From Flagellimonas chongwuensis (GTDB taxonomy: Bacteria > Bacteroidota > Bacteroidia > Flavobacteriales > Flavobacteriaceae), in assembly GCF_013376415.1 (NCBI RefSeq), contig NZ_WYET01000003.1, positions 62,001-126,000 on the forward strand: a stretch of DNA of 64,000 nucleotides. The letters are read 5' to 3'. This document shows, piece by piece, positions 19,221 through 27,889 of the stretch. Below the pieces are notes generated by a model. That model made no database searches. It saw nothing but the letters and a program-made list of their open reading frames with translations, and was not told the origin of the DNA. Each line of letters opens with the position of its first letter. Within the stretch, counting starts at the first letter, position 1. The position numbers and the translations under genes were made by a program.

Positions 19221-20219
19221 TCAAGTACAGCTTTGATGAAGACCTCCCAGTTCAATCTTCTCAAGTTTTGATGGCAAACAAAAATTGAACACACATTCCT
19301 TTCGACCGCTATCACCGTCCTCGTCATCATCAAACTCGTCATCATCAAACTCGTCATCATCAAACTCGTCATCATCAAACTCGTCATCATCTGCATCATC
19401 CGCATCATTGAAACGGGATAAATTAACTGATAAAGAATCCGTAGAAAAGAGAACCGGTTCTCCATCATCCTCACCTTGATGGCACTGGGGACGACCAAAA
19501 AAGAATTCATCAGGTAATTGCCAATCATAATCACAAAAATTAAAATCGCCAAGTTCTTCTTTCATTGCCTCAACAAATCGATTACCATTATCTCCCAAAA
19601 TTTCTTTTAAATTAAAATGGTGTTGATTAACAAAAAAAATGCTTTCAGATACCTTATTGAAATCAAAGACCTTAGATGAGTAACGATTCCCCCCTCCATT
19701 CGGAATTTCACGAATCTTTAGCTGGTCTGTTGGGACATTGGTATAATACACTTTTCCTACAACACGTAGATCGTCCCCGTGCTCAATCATGAAATCTTCA
19801 TGGCCTTTTTCTCCCCAACCTATAGAATCCTTTACCCCGACTGGATGGCCTACATCCTGACCATCTGCAGATGTCACAAAAAAATAGCACATACCGGTAT
19901 CAGCGGGAAGCACATTATAATGATCGAAAGGTTTTAGTTGTTGAAAATTGAACTGACCCAAAAAAATTTCATCTTCCAATGGTTCTATATCATCAGGAAG
20001 GTGAGGTGACCCATACAGTTTTGTAGTACCCAAGGGAACGTTTTCCTCTTTCCATTCAGTATACTTATCTACCAACAGATAAGAATTGGAATAAAACTCA
20101 ATATCCTCTTTGAGATCTTCTAAATTAATTTTCTTTTTCCTGTTCTGATTATACTTGTTCAGAATTTCGTTGAAATCAAAGTTGTCCAATACAACTTTTA
20201 ATTTTTCATTTGGGTTCAT
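19221..20219 (-). CDS. DUF1963 (YwqG-like) protein, paralogue 2, with acidic tandem-repeat insert
   Basis: This is the upstream tandem paralogue of the preceding gene. I start it at ATG 20219 (MNPNEKLKVVLDNFDFNE) rather than four codons earlier, because the paralogue has ATA at the earlier position and aligns from the second Met. It is 332 residues, longer than its partner. The shared core includes PLGTTKLYGSPHLPDDIEP, FLGQFNFQQLKPFD, GMCYFFV and LPDEFFFGRPQCHQGEDDG. Near the C-terminus an Asp-rich block with four exact DDDEF units interrupts the sequence before a last strand (ECVFNFCLPSKLEK). The insert is encoded by a 15-base tandem repeat. Function unknown; the insert may be a length-variable surface loop. 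Confidence 0.8.
   Translation of the reverse strand: MNPNEKLKVVLDNFDFNEILNKYNQNRKKKINLEDLKEDIEFYSNSYLLVDKYTEWKEENVPLGTTKLYGSPHLPDDIEPLEDEIFLGQFNFQQLKPFDHYNVLPADTGMCYFFVTSADGQDVGHPVGVKDSIGWGEKGHEDFMIEHGDDLRVVGKVYYTNVPTDQLKIREIPNGGGNRYSSKVFDFNKVSESIFFVNQHHFNLKEILGDNGNRFVEAMKEELGDFNFCDYDWQLPDEFFFGRPQCHQGEDDGEPVLFSTDSLSVNLSRFNDADDADDDEFDDDEFDDDEFDDDEFDDDEDGDSGRKECVFNFCLPSKLEKIELGGLHQSCT
19321..19390. repeat. 15-base in-frame tandem repeat
   Basis: The unit TCGTCATCATCAAAC is present in four perfect copies (19321-19380) plus a 10-base partial copy. On the coding (minus) strand it specifies repeated Asp-Asp-Asp-Glu-Phe. Perfect identity and a multiple-of-three period suggest slippage without loss of frame. 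Confidence 0.95.
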
Positions 20220-20239
20220 ACGCTTTTGCATTTAATAGG

Positions 20240-20267
20240 TTAATAAAAGATTTGGGGTAAATGCTGC
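20240..20267. repeat. 28-base upstream element, copy 2 of a direct repeat
   Basis: Exact match to 19171-19198, placed just upstream of the DUF1963 paralogue 2 start. The rest of the gap up to 20454 is AT-rich, and I recognise nothing else in it. Confidence 0.85.
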
Positions 20268-20454
20268 GTATATTTTTCAAATATGTAATTATTTTTTGAA
20301 TGGTACAACCTTAAATATCAAATTACTACCAACAAAGTACATTGACAGTTGTATAAATTTTGATTGCATGTTGAAGAAACCTTCAAATCCACATTCATTT
20401 TAAAAAATATTTTCATCACGAATCAAAATAAGATTTAATTTCGGCCCCCAAATA

Positions 20455-21057
20455 ATGACACTAGATCAGAAAGTCCGATTGGTTGAATCGTTATTCGACC
20501 AATTGGAGCTAGAGACCCAACAGTTTCAGGAAAAATCGAAACTTGGCTGTGTTTCTGGTTGTGGAAAATGTTGCACCTACCCCAACATTGATGCATCACC
20601 ATTGGAGTTTTTACCATGGGCATTTCAACTATTTTTATCGGGCAAAGCGGAAGAGGCACTGGACACACTAAGTTCGTCTACCGGGCAAACTTGCTTTTTG
20701 CTGACACCTGTTTCCATCTTAAGCAAAGGGCACTGCGGCAGTTATCGCCACAGGGGGCTTATTTGCAGGCTATTTGGATACGCAGCAAGCAAAGACAAAT
20801 ACGGCAATTTGCGTTTGGCAACCTGTAAAGTCATCAAGGAGAAACAGGCTGACAATTATCAAAAAACAAATAAGGCCATTGCCGAAGGGCTATATGTTCC
20901 GGTTTTTACGGATTACTACATGCAGCTCAACCAAATCGATTTCCAATTGGGCTCTAGAATAATGCCTATTAACAAAGCACTAAAAATGGCTTTGGAGGAG
21001 GTATTGCAATATTATACCTACAGGCCTGTCCCCAATATGGACAGGCAAATTGTATAG
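20455..21057 (+). CDS. YkgJ-family cysteine-cluster protein
   Basis: This 200-residue cytosolic protein has a CxxxCxxCC-type cluster near the start (CVSGCGKCCTYPNID, about residues 32-46). Further cysteines lie around 82 (TGQTCFLL), 94 (GHCGSYRHR) and 103 (ICRLFGY). This is the pattern of the YkgJ / UPF0153 family, thought to bind zinc or an iron-sulfur cluster. No enzyme activity is established for the family, and I do not assign one. The gene stands alone, followed 16 bases later by a terminator that it shares with the convergent tRNA-Gln. Confidence 0.82.
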   Translation: MTLDQKVRLVESLFDQLELETQQFQEKSKLGCVSGCGKCCTYPNIDASPLEFLPWAFQLFLSGKAEEALDTLSSSTGQTCFLLTPVSILSKGHCGSYRHRGLICRLFGYAASKDKYGNLRLATCKVIKEKQADNYQKTNKAIAEGLYVPVFTDYYMQLNQIDFQLGSRIMPINKALKMALEEVLQYYTYRPVPNMDRQIV

Positions 21058-21073
21058 ATACATTAAACCAAGA

Positions 21074-21111
21074 AAAAAGCCCCTTAAATCGGATGATTTA
21101 AGGGGCTTTTT
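21074..21111. terminator. Bidirectional rho-independent terminator
   Basis: A 17-bp stem (AAAAAGCCCCTTAAATC and its complement) with loop GGAT carries A and T runs at its two ends. It ends both the YkgJ-family gene and the tRNA-Gln transcript. Confidence 0.92.
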
Positions 21112-21113
21112 GT

Positions 21114-21184
21114 TGGCCTACAAGGACTCGAACCTTGAACGACTGAACCAAAATCAGCTGTGTTACCAATTACACCATAGGCCA
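21114..21184 (-). tRNA. tRNA-Gln (anticodon TTG)
   Basis: The minus strand gives a 71-base cloverleaf. The acceptor TGGCCTA pairs with TAGGCCA, the D arm is GTGTAATTGGTAACAC, and the anticodon stem GCTGA/TCAGT encloses loop TTTTGGT with TTG at positions 34-36. The T arm contains GGTTCGAGTCC. CCA is only partly encoded (the acceptor happens to end in CCA). A terminator follows directly. Confidence 0.96.
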
Positions 21185-21225
21185 GTACCATATAAAAGCT
21201 AAATTTGATTCAGCTTTTGAGCGTG

Positions 21226-21256
21226 CAAATTTAAAACAAACTTTGGTTTCAACAAA
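21226..21256 (-). promoter_or_regulatory. Promoter of tRNA-Gln
   Basis: On the minus strand TTTG (complement of 21253-21256) is followed after 19 bases by TAAATTTG (complement of 21226-21233), matching both consensus boxes. The tRNA begins about 40 bases downstream. Confidence 0.75.
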
Positions 21257-21378
21257 TATTTTTGATAAGAATACTAGCTATTTTTATTGAACATGGGTGT
21301 TAAAGGTTTTCCAAAAAGGGCTAGGCTTCTGTTCTAGATTTACTAAATTCGCCACAATTCGGTTAATAACCAACTCTT

Positions 21379-24300
21379 ATGTTTGCAAAAGACTTCAAAA
21401 AATGGGATACCATCCTTGGGTGGGTTTCCTTTGCTATCGCATTTATAGTATATGCCCTTACCGTTGAACCCACAGGAAGTTTTTGGGACGCGGGGGAATA
21501 CATTTCCACCTCCGCAAAGTTGCAAGTAGGGCACCCGCCGGGAGCACCCCTATTACAGATGATCGGTGCCTTTTTTGCCATGTTCGCCTTTGGCGACCCC
21601 ACCAAGATAGCACTTATGGTAAATGCCGTATCCATTGTATCCAGTGCTTTTGCTGTATTATTCACTTTCTGGACCATTACCAACTTAACAGGAAAGTTGG
21701 TTGCCAAAAAGAATGAAGTGACCGATAGCAAGGCTATTGCCATCCTTGGCAGTGGATTGGTCGGAGCGCTTGCATTTACATTTTCGGATAGTTTTTGGTT
21801 CAATGCCGTAGAGACCGAGGTGTATGCCATGGCAAGTTTTATGATGGCGTTATTGCTTTGGTTGGGCCTAAAATGGACCGATAACTTGGGCGACCCCAGA
21901 GGCCACCGATGGCTCATGCTCATCTCTTTTGTAATAGGTCTTACCTTTGGCATACAGTTCATGGGCTTCTTGGCCATACCTTCCATTGGATTGCTCTATT
22001 ATTTCAAAAAATATAAGACCACCACGGTAAAAAACTTCTTGCTCGCGAACATCATCGTCGTAGCAGTACTCATCTTAGTCTACAAATTCTCCTTGACCTA
22101 CGTTCTGGAACTATTTGGGTGGAGCGAGGTATTCTTTATCAATGAAATTGGGCTTCCATTCAACTCAGGGTCCATCATCATGGGACTTTTGTTTGTTGCA
22201 GCCTTCTATTTTGGTTTGAGATACACCCGAAAACACAATTACTATAATGCCAACATTTTAGTGCTTTGCCTAATGTTCCTCATCCTCGGGTTCTCTTCTT
22301 GGTTGATGCTTCCCATTAGAGCAAATGCAAAAACCGTGGTCAATGAGAACAACCCGGCCGATGCCCGAGCGTTACTCGCCTATTATAACAGGGAACAATA
22401 CCCAGGGGTGGACAGTCCTATTTACGGAGCCTATTACTCGGACACCTTTGCAACTTCGGGAGAAGATAGGGATGATAGCCCTAAGTACGAAAAAGACTTG
22501 GAAACGGGTAAATATGTTATCGTGAACCATTACAAAGGAGCTATTCCAGGCCCCAACGAAAAGCACGTAGGATTTTTACCCAGAATGTGGAGCGATCAAC
22601 ACGCCGAAAATTATATGAAATATTTTGGCGCCTTGGAATTCAAGATAAAATCGGAATATATATCCAATAATGATCTTCGACAGGCGGTAAATCAATTCAA
22701 AACGGCCTATTCGCAAGGCGAACTGGATACAGAACAATATATACGTTTTTTAAGGGAATTCGGTGAATATATTGAGGTGCAGCCCCCTACCCTTTGGCAG
22801 AACATAGAATACCTTTTCGATTTCCAGTTTAATTATATGTACATGCGCTACTTCATGTGGAACTTTGTCGGGAAACAAAACGACATGCAAGGCCGATATG
22901 ATGAAAATGGAAATTGGTTGAGCGGTATCAATTTTATTGATAGCATCCGTTTGGGAAGCCAAGATAATCTACCCAGCGATTGGAAGAACAACAAGGGTAG
23001 AAACACCTATTTCTTCCTCCCGCTATTGCTCGGAATCTTGGGCATTGTCTTCCAAGTATCCAGAAATCCAAAACAGTTTTGGGTGCTCTTCGTGTTCTTT
23101 ATGTTCACGGGACTTGCCATTCAGTTTTATACCAACCCCTATATCTTTCAACCTAGGGAAAGGGATTACTCCTTGGTAGGGTCCTTCTATGTGTTCTGTA
23201 TATGGATTGGTATCGGTGTATACGGGCTGTTTGAAGAATTCAAAAAATTGGTTTCATCCAAAATAGCGGCTCCGGCAATCACAACTATATGCCTTTTGGC
23301 CGTTCCGTTGTTGATGGCCTTTCAAAACTGGGACGACCACGATCGGTCCGATAGGTTCACTGCCCCATCTACAGCTAAAGCTTATCTAGATTCCACGAAA
23401 GAAGATGCGGGAGCTATATTGTTCACCATTGGGGACAATGACACTTTCCCTATTTGGTACGCACAGGAAATCGAGAAATACAGAACCGATGTCCGCGTAG
23501 TGAACACAAGCCTTTTTGCAACAGATTGGTACATTGACCAGATGAAGCGAAAGGCTTACGAAAGTGACCCTATACCATCGCAATTAACGCATGACAAATA
23601 CAGCTACGGAACAAGGGATGCCATTTACTATCAAGGTATTACAGACAATAGATGGGACATCAAAGATTTTATGAATTGGATTGGCAGCGACAAGCCTCAG
23701 ACCAAATTCAGACATATTTTGACCAATCAAGGCGCCGATTTGAGCAACTATTCAGAAAGCACCTTGGATATTGTGTACTACCCCACCAATAAAATCAGGA
23801 TACCTGTCAACAAACAAAATGTATTGGAAAGCGGCCTTGTCAAAGAGAAGGATTCTGCTTTGATCGTGGATTATATCGATATTGACCTGCCAACCGGTGC
23901 ACTTCCCAAGAACAGAATATTGATGTTGGACCTTATCGCCAACAACGATTGGAAACGACCCATCTACTTCTCCGGAGGTAGTTTTGACAGTGCAGAATAC
24001 ATCTGGATGAAGGATTATCTGCAACTCGATGGACTTGTGTACAAATTGGTACCCATCAAAACCCCAAACCGAAATTCCTTTGAAATGGGCCGAATCGATA
24101 CCGATCTGATGTACGATATTGTCAAGGATTGGGAATGGGGCAATGCAGGAAGCGATGAGATTTATCACGATCCACAAACGCGTTCACAGGGACTTTCTTT
24201 TAGAAGCAATTTGGCCCGCCTGATGGAAACCTTGATTGCAGAAAACAAGATTGACGAGGCCAAGGATGTCATCAATATTGCTATGGAAAACATGCCCGTG

Positions 24301-24717
24301 GAGCATTATTATTTCTATGCTTTTGTTGAACCATTTGTAGATGGCTATTATAAAGTGGGAGAAACCCAAAAAGCCCGAGAGCTTTTCGGCAAGCTCAAAA
24401 AGGTCTATCAAGAACATTTGGAATACTACGCCAACATTCCTTTGGATGAGCAATACGATAAAATAGACGACATCCTATCCGATATGCAGGCCTACCGTAG
24501 AAACATTGACATTTTGATTGAAAATGGAGATAAAGAATTGGCAGAGTCGGAAACCATTATCTTCAATGAATACATTGACAAATTCTCCCAGTTTGTGGAT
24601 GAAGAGGATGATGTAATGGACGAATCAATTCCTCCAATAGACCCGGACATGGAAGGTTCCATTCCTATCGATGCCCCAGACAGCATTCCGGACTCTATAA
24701 TTCCAGAAGAAGAATAG
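21379..24717 (+). CDS. DUF2723 family polytopic membrane protein, putative protein O-glycosyltransferase
   Basis: This 1112-residue inner-membrane protein belongs to the Bacteroidota DUF2723 family. About a dozen hydrophobic helices span residues 10-640. The first extracytoplasmic loop carries SFWDAGEYISTSAKLQVGHP with Asp37 and Glu40, the acidic pair expected of GT-C glycosyltransferases, and then the PPGAPL motif. After the membrane part comes a large soluble domain (about 660-930) and a helical TPR-like segment (about 935-1060). The tail is rich in Asp/Ile/Pro. By analogy to GT-C enzymes it may transfer a sugar from a lipid carrier to exported proteins; that is inference. It is monocistronic and ends at a strong terminator. 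Confidence 0.85.
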   Translation: MFAKDFKKWDTILGWVSFAIAFIVYALTVEPTGSFWDAGEYISTSAKLQVGHPPGAPLLQMIGAFFAMFAFGDPTKIALMVNAVSIVSSAFAVLFTFWTITNLTGKLVAKKNEVTDSKAIAILGSGLVGALAFTFSDSFWFNAVETEVYAMASFMMALLLWLGLKWTDNLGDPRGHRWLMLISFVIGLTFGIQFMGFLAIPSIGLLYYFKKYKTTTVKNFLLANIIVVAVLILVYKFSLTYVLELFGWSEVFFINEIGLPFNSGSIIMGLLFVAAFYFGLRYTRKHNYYNANILVLCLMFLILGFSSWLMLPIRANAKTVVNENNPADARALLAYYNREQYPGVDSPIYGAYYSDTFATSGEDRDDSPKYEKDLETGKYVIVNHYKGAIPGPNEKHVGFLPRMWSDQHAENYMKYFGALEFKIKSEYISNNDLRQAVNQFKTAYSQGELDTEQYIRFLREFGEYIEVQPPTLWQNIEYLFDFQFNYMYMRYFMWNFVGKQNDMQGRYDENGNWLSGINFIDSIRLGSQDNLPSDWKNNKGRNTYFFLPLLLGILGIVFQVSRNPKQFWVLFVFFMFTGLAIQFYTNPYIFQPRERDYSLVGSFYVFCIWIGIGVYGLFEEFKKLVSSKIAAPAITTICLLAVPLLMAFQNWDDHDRSDRFTAPSTAKAYLDSTKEDAGAILFTIGDNDTFPIWYAQEIEKYRTDVRVVNTSLFATDWYIDQMKRKAYESDPIPSQLTHDKYSYGTRDAIYYQGITDNRWDIKDFMNWIGSDKPQTKFRHILTNQGADLSNYSESTLDIVYYPTNKIRIPVNKQNVLESGLVKEKDSALIVDYIDIDLPTGALPKNRILMLDLIANNDWKRPIYFSGGSFDSAEYIWMKDYLQLDGLVYKLVPIKTPNRNSFEMGRIDTDLMYDIVKDWEWGNAGSDEIYHDPQTRSQGLSFRSNLARLMETLIAENKIDEAKDVINIAMENMPVEHYYFYAFVEPFVDGYYKVGETQKARELFGKLKKVYQEHLEYYANIPLDEQYDKIDDILSDMQAYRRNIDILIENGDKELAESETIIFNEYIDKFSQFVDEEDDVMDESIPPIDPDMEGSIPIDAPDSIPDSIIPEEE

Positions 24718-24721
24718 CATA

Positions 24722-24753
24722 AAAAAAAGCGAGGATAAAACCTCGCTTTTTTT
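24722..24753. terminator. Bidirectional rho-independent terminator
   Basis: A stem of AAAAAAAGCGAGG with its complement and loop ATAAAA separates the convergent DUF2723 and thioredoxin-like genes. It overlaps the stop codon of the latter by two bases. Confidence 0.9.
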
Positions 24754-25051
24754 ATTGAATATATTCATTTAAGATTCCGATCAGGGTATTGGCATCTTGC
24801 TCTCCGCTCTGTCGCCAGACCATCTCTCCTTTTTTGTATATCATTAAAGTTGGCAGCCCTTTGATACGGAGTGCCTGTGAAAGTTCCTTGTTCTTGTCCA
24901 CATCGATTTTTATCACCTTTCCCTTATCGCCAAGAGCAGCGGCTACATCGCTCAACACTGGGTGCATAGAGGTGGACTGTTCGTTCCATTCCGCATAAAA
25001 GTCTAGTAAAACTGGGACCTGTAAATCTATAAGTTCTCCGAATTTGGACAT
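24752..25051 (-). CDS. Thioredoxin-fold protein lacking the CXXC active site
   Basis: This 99-residue protein aligns along its whole length with thioredoxin: a strand VPVLLDFYAEW, a helix, KGKVIKIDVDKNKEL, the cis-proline loop IKGLPTLMIY (Pro67) and a last helix. Where thioredoxin has W-C-G-P-C-K, this protein has W22-N-E-Q-S26-T. Both catalytic cysteines are absent, and there is no other cysteine. Ordinary dithiol-disulfide exchange is therefore excluded. It may act as a binding or chaperone-like relative. No signal peptide, so cytosolic. It ends at a shared terminator; the 111 bases between its start and the stop of the next minus-strand gene hold nothing I recognise. Confidence 0.85.
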   Translation of the reverse strand: MSKFGELIDLQVPVLLDFYAEWNEQSTSMHPVLSDVAAALGDKGKVIKIDVDKNKELSQALRIKGLPTLMIYKKGEMVWRQSGEQDANTLIGILNEYIQ

Positions 25052-25162
25052 GTATTCTAAGGTTTACAGTCAAAAATAAGAAAAAAGTTGAATGTTTTAC
25101 AGCCTTTCAACGCTTTGGACATTGCTTCACACTAAATTGTGATGGGCGCCATCATAATTCCA

Positions 25163-26431
25163 TTACTCATAAAGTTCAAAATCGTCCTGGAAAACTACTT
25201 TTCCCTTTTCATCGGTAAGTTCAACAAAATCAATGGACCCGGTTCCCTCAAACACATAGGAAAGACCTACAATGTTTCCAAGGTCCTCCTGGTAATTTTC
25301 AGAATATATTTTCTTCCCATTCAACAAAAGGGTGGCCTTCTTTCCCTCGACCTTTATCTCCAAATCATTCCATTTATAAAGGTCAGTTCCCAATTTGGAC
25401 AGGTTATTGTCCTTCCCGGACTTGTAAATTTCACCCAATTTATAGCTGGCCCCCGTTTCACAGCCGTTGCGGACAAGCTTAGCCGAAAATACATGCTCGG
25501 TGGTAATCAATAAAACATTTACCCACGGACAGTTGGATTCCAATGCCTTGTCCACTTTGATTTTTGTTTTGAATCCAAAGTTATTGGAAGAGACCCCATA
25601 GTCATCGCTATGCGAAATGCGGGACATAAAGTAGCGGGAAGTATCCAAACCTCGTTTTTTCAGCAGCTCGATAGGCAGATGCAATCTTCCATCCTTTACA
25701 AATGTCTCGCCCTTAAAATCGATGAATCTGTCGTCGGCTTCAGAGTAATAAACATGTGGCTCCCAGCCATCGCTTAAAATATGGACCGCTTGGGTGGCGA
25801 CCACCTCATCATTGGCAATCAATTTGGCTCGATGGAAACCACTTTCATAATAGGTTGAAGCATACACCTCCTTTTTGGGGTCGATTTCTTCCTTGCGCCA
25901 GGCATTCCAAGATTGTTGGATAAAAAAACTATCGGCTTCCACATGGCTCAGGTCATACTCGAAAATAAACGTATTCGGAACGCCTTTGGCAACCGTTTTA
26001 TCCGTACTAAAACTCACGGGGCCCTTAATTTTTACGTTTGATGCCCCACTTTCTCCAAAAGAAAACACGATCACCGTCAAAATAATCGCCACTACCGATA
26101 CTCCCAAATAAAAGGGCCATCTGCTTCTCTTTGCTCCTTCCTCTTCTTCAACCTTGGCTTTTTGATGCTGAATTTTAAAATCCTGCCAGTTTTTATAACC
26201 AAGCACTTCCACAAGGGCGTTCAAGGTGGCAATTTGGGGCTGTGTTTTATAAGTGCCCTTCCACACCCGTTTTAAAGTGGACAAACTGATATAGTACCCG
26301 GTGTGCTCCTCAATATAGGAGGAAAGCTGTTCCAAATCCTTCTGGGTATATCCGTGCCCATTGCCGAAGGAAAATTTCTCTTCGAGCAATTTTATGCACA
26401 ATTCGATATGGTAATTATCAGGGCTTTTCAT
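25163..26431 (-). CDS. One-TM regulator-like protein: N-terminal helical domain, TM helix, extracytoplasmic LamG/DUF1080-like domain
   Basis: I start at ATG 26431 (MKSPDNYHIELCIKLLEEKF), giving 422 residues. The frame stays open upstream to 26560 with Met codons at 26527 and 26560, but those starts overlap the divergent promoter. Residues 1-90 form a helical, HTH-like domain found in Bacteroidota (LSTLKRVWKGTYKTQPQIAT, then LNALVEVLGYKNWQDF). A membrane helix follows at about 105-125. The outer part has a PKD-like region and ends in a beta-sandwich (WNDLEIKVEGKKATLLLNGK) resembling DUF1080/concanavalin folds. It could sense an outside ligand and act on DNA directly, but neither is shown. It is divergent from a secreted DUF1080 protein. 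Confidence 0.7.
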   Translation of the reverse strand: MKSPDNYHIELCIKLLEEKFSFGNGHGYTQKDLEQLSSYIEEHTGYYISLSTLKRVWKGTYKTQPQIATLNALVEVLGYKNWQDFKIQHQKAKVEEEEGAKRSRWPFYLGVSVVAIILTVIVFSFGESGASNVKIKGPVSFSTDKTVAKGVPNTFIFEYDLSHVEADSFFIQQSWNAWRKEEIDPKKEVYASTYYESGFHRAKLIANDEVVATQAVHILSDGWEPHVYYSEADDRFIDFKGETFVKDGRLHLPIELLKKRGLDTSRYFMSRISHSDDYGVSSNNFGFKTKIKVDKALESNCPWVNVLLITTEHVFSAKLVRNGCETGASYKLGEIYKSGKDNNLSKLGTDLYKWNDLEIKVEGKKATLLLNGKKIYSENYQEDLGNIVGLSYVFEGTGSIDFVELTDEKGKVVFQDDFELYE

Positions 26432-26519
26432 AGCATACTCGAAGATATTAATATTCGCCCAAAATTGTTCGGTTTTCGGTAAATGACCGAATTTTGAACT
26501 CGATTTGATCGGCTTTTGC

Positions 26520-26552
26520 TTGCTCATCAAGCCTTGTTCCGCGCTAGTTTTG
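26520..26552 (+). promoter_or_regulatory. Promoter of the secreted DUF1080 gene
   Basis: TTG at 26520-26522 is followed after 22 bases by TAGTTTTG at 26545-26552. The predicted start lies about 20 bases upstream of the chosen ATG at 26577. Confidence 0.55.
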
Positions 26553-26576
26553 GATTTCAATCAAAAAACAAACACA

Positions 26577-27884
26577 ATGAAATCTTTAAAAACAGTTTTT
26601 TTACCCATTCTCCTTTTCACCATTTCTTTTTCAATTTTAGGACAGGTCAACAAAAAACTTGATGACCCTAAAAGTTGGGAAGTGCATAATAGAGAAGTCA
26701 GTTTTAACAACGGTGTTATCCACCTCAATAGTAATCCAGGGGATGGCATTTTATGGCTGAAAGGCTCCGATTTTCAGAACGGCACCATTGAACTCAACAT
26801 CAAGGGAAAGAATAAAATCGGTGCAAGTTTCGTTGGAGTGGCCTTTAACGGTAAGGACAATTCAATTTTCGATGCCGTTTACTTTAGGCCCTTCAATTTT
26901 CAAAATCCAGAGAAAAAAGAACATATGGTACAATATATTGCCATGCCGCATTTAGACTGGAAAACCTTACGAGAAGGCCATCCTGGAAAGTACGAGACCC
27001 ATATTGCCCCTGCTCCTGTTCCCAATGACTGGTTCCACGTAAAACTAGAAATCAATTATCCAAAAGTGGAAGTATATGTGAACCGTTCCCCAACACCGAC
27101 CTTTACGATCGAAGAGCAAATCAATGTTAGTGGCCACGGAAAAATTGGATTGTGGGTAGGTGAAAGCAGTGAGGGGTGGTTCAAAAACATTTCCATAAAG
27201 CAGAAGAAGATGGAAAACTATACCCGTATATTAATGGATGTCGCCCATAATCAAGTGTTTTGGAACGACCCCAAATCCATGAAGTTGGAGAATGAAAAAA
27301 TCGGGCGGGTATATATGATGACGGAGGAATTGTTCAAAACATCAAGAGCCATAAACGCTACCGTGGATTATGCGAAGGGCGAAATTGATTCAAACATGTT
27401 GTCGGACATCGACATTCTTTACATCCATATTCCCAAGAAACAGTACACCAAAAAGGAAGTCAAGGCCATTCACAGGTTTATCGATGATGGTGGAAGCCTA
27501 TTTATCATAATGGACAGCGACTACTGGTCATCATTGAACGACACCAATGTTAATGATATTATTACCCCATATGGTATTCAATATGGTGACGCCATCCCCG
27601 ACAAACTACCGGGCGGGCATACCATAAAAGGAGAAATTCATGACAAACCTTTGAAAATATCCTATCATGAAGCCAGAAAAGTAATTGGCGGAACACCTTT
27701 TGTCTATGGAGATGAATTGGGGAAAGCTTATCCCGCTGGCACCTTTACCAATACCAAAAAAGGAGGTAAAATAGTGGCCATGGGCGAAGCTATGACATCG
27801 CTATACATGACCAGCTGGCAAGGCGTGGACGATTATCAATGCCAAGAATTTATGCAAGATGTCTTTAGTTGGCTTAAGAAATAG
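26577..27884 (+). CDS. Secreted protein with DUF1080-like beta-sandwich and GATase1-like C-terminal domain
   Basis: Starting at ATG 26577 (MKSLKTVFLPILLFTISF) gives 435 residues with a clear signal peptide ending near ILGQ; an upstream in-frame ATG at 26505 would bury it. Residues 25-205 are a concanavalin-like/DUF1080 domain (GTIELNIKGKNKIGASFVGV, later WFHVKLEINYPKVEVYVN). Residues 210-435 have an alpha/beta fold like DUF4350/ThuA-type class I glutamine amidotransferase relatives (LSDIDILYIHIPKKQYTKKE, DGGSLFIIMDSDYWS). No catalytic Cys-His pair is evident. A role in carbohydrate handling is plausible from the fold only. It is divergent from the one-TM regulator and converges with the phosphoesterase gene after 5 bases. 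Confidence 0.75.
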   Translation: MKSLKTVFLPILLFTISFSILGQVNKKLDDPKSWEVHNREVSFNNGVIHLNSNPGDGILWLKGSDFQNGTIELNIKGKNKIGASFVGVAFNGKDNSIFDAVYFRPFNFQNPEKKEHMVQYIAMPHLDWKTLREGHPGKYETHIAPAPVPNDWFHVKLEINYPKVEVYVNRSPTPTFTIEEQINVSGHGKIGLWVGESSEGWFKNISIKQKKMENYTRILMDVAHNQVFWNDPKSMKLENEKIGRVYMMTEELFKTSRAINATVDYAKGEIDSNMLSDIDILYIHIPKKQYTKKEVKAIHRFIDDGGSLFIIMDSDYWSSLNDTNVNDIITPYGIQYGDAIPDKLPGGHTIKGEIHDKPLKISYHEARKVIGGTPFVYGDELGKAYPAGTFTNTKKGGKIVAMGEAMTSLYMTSWQGVDDYQCQEFMQDVFSWLKK

Positions 27885-27889
27885 CCGTT

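Noticed and set aside
19321..19390. Regular repeats that might suggest a CRISPR array
   Set aside because: The units are directly adjacent with no spacers and lie inside a coding frame; it is a coding tandem repeat.
18321..20219. Toxin-immunity locus formed by the two DUF1963 genes
   Set aside because: No toxin, VgrG, Rhs or secretion gene is adjacent; only the family's occasional association suggested it.
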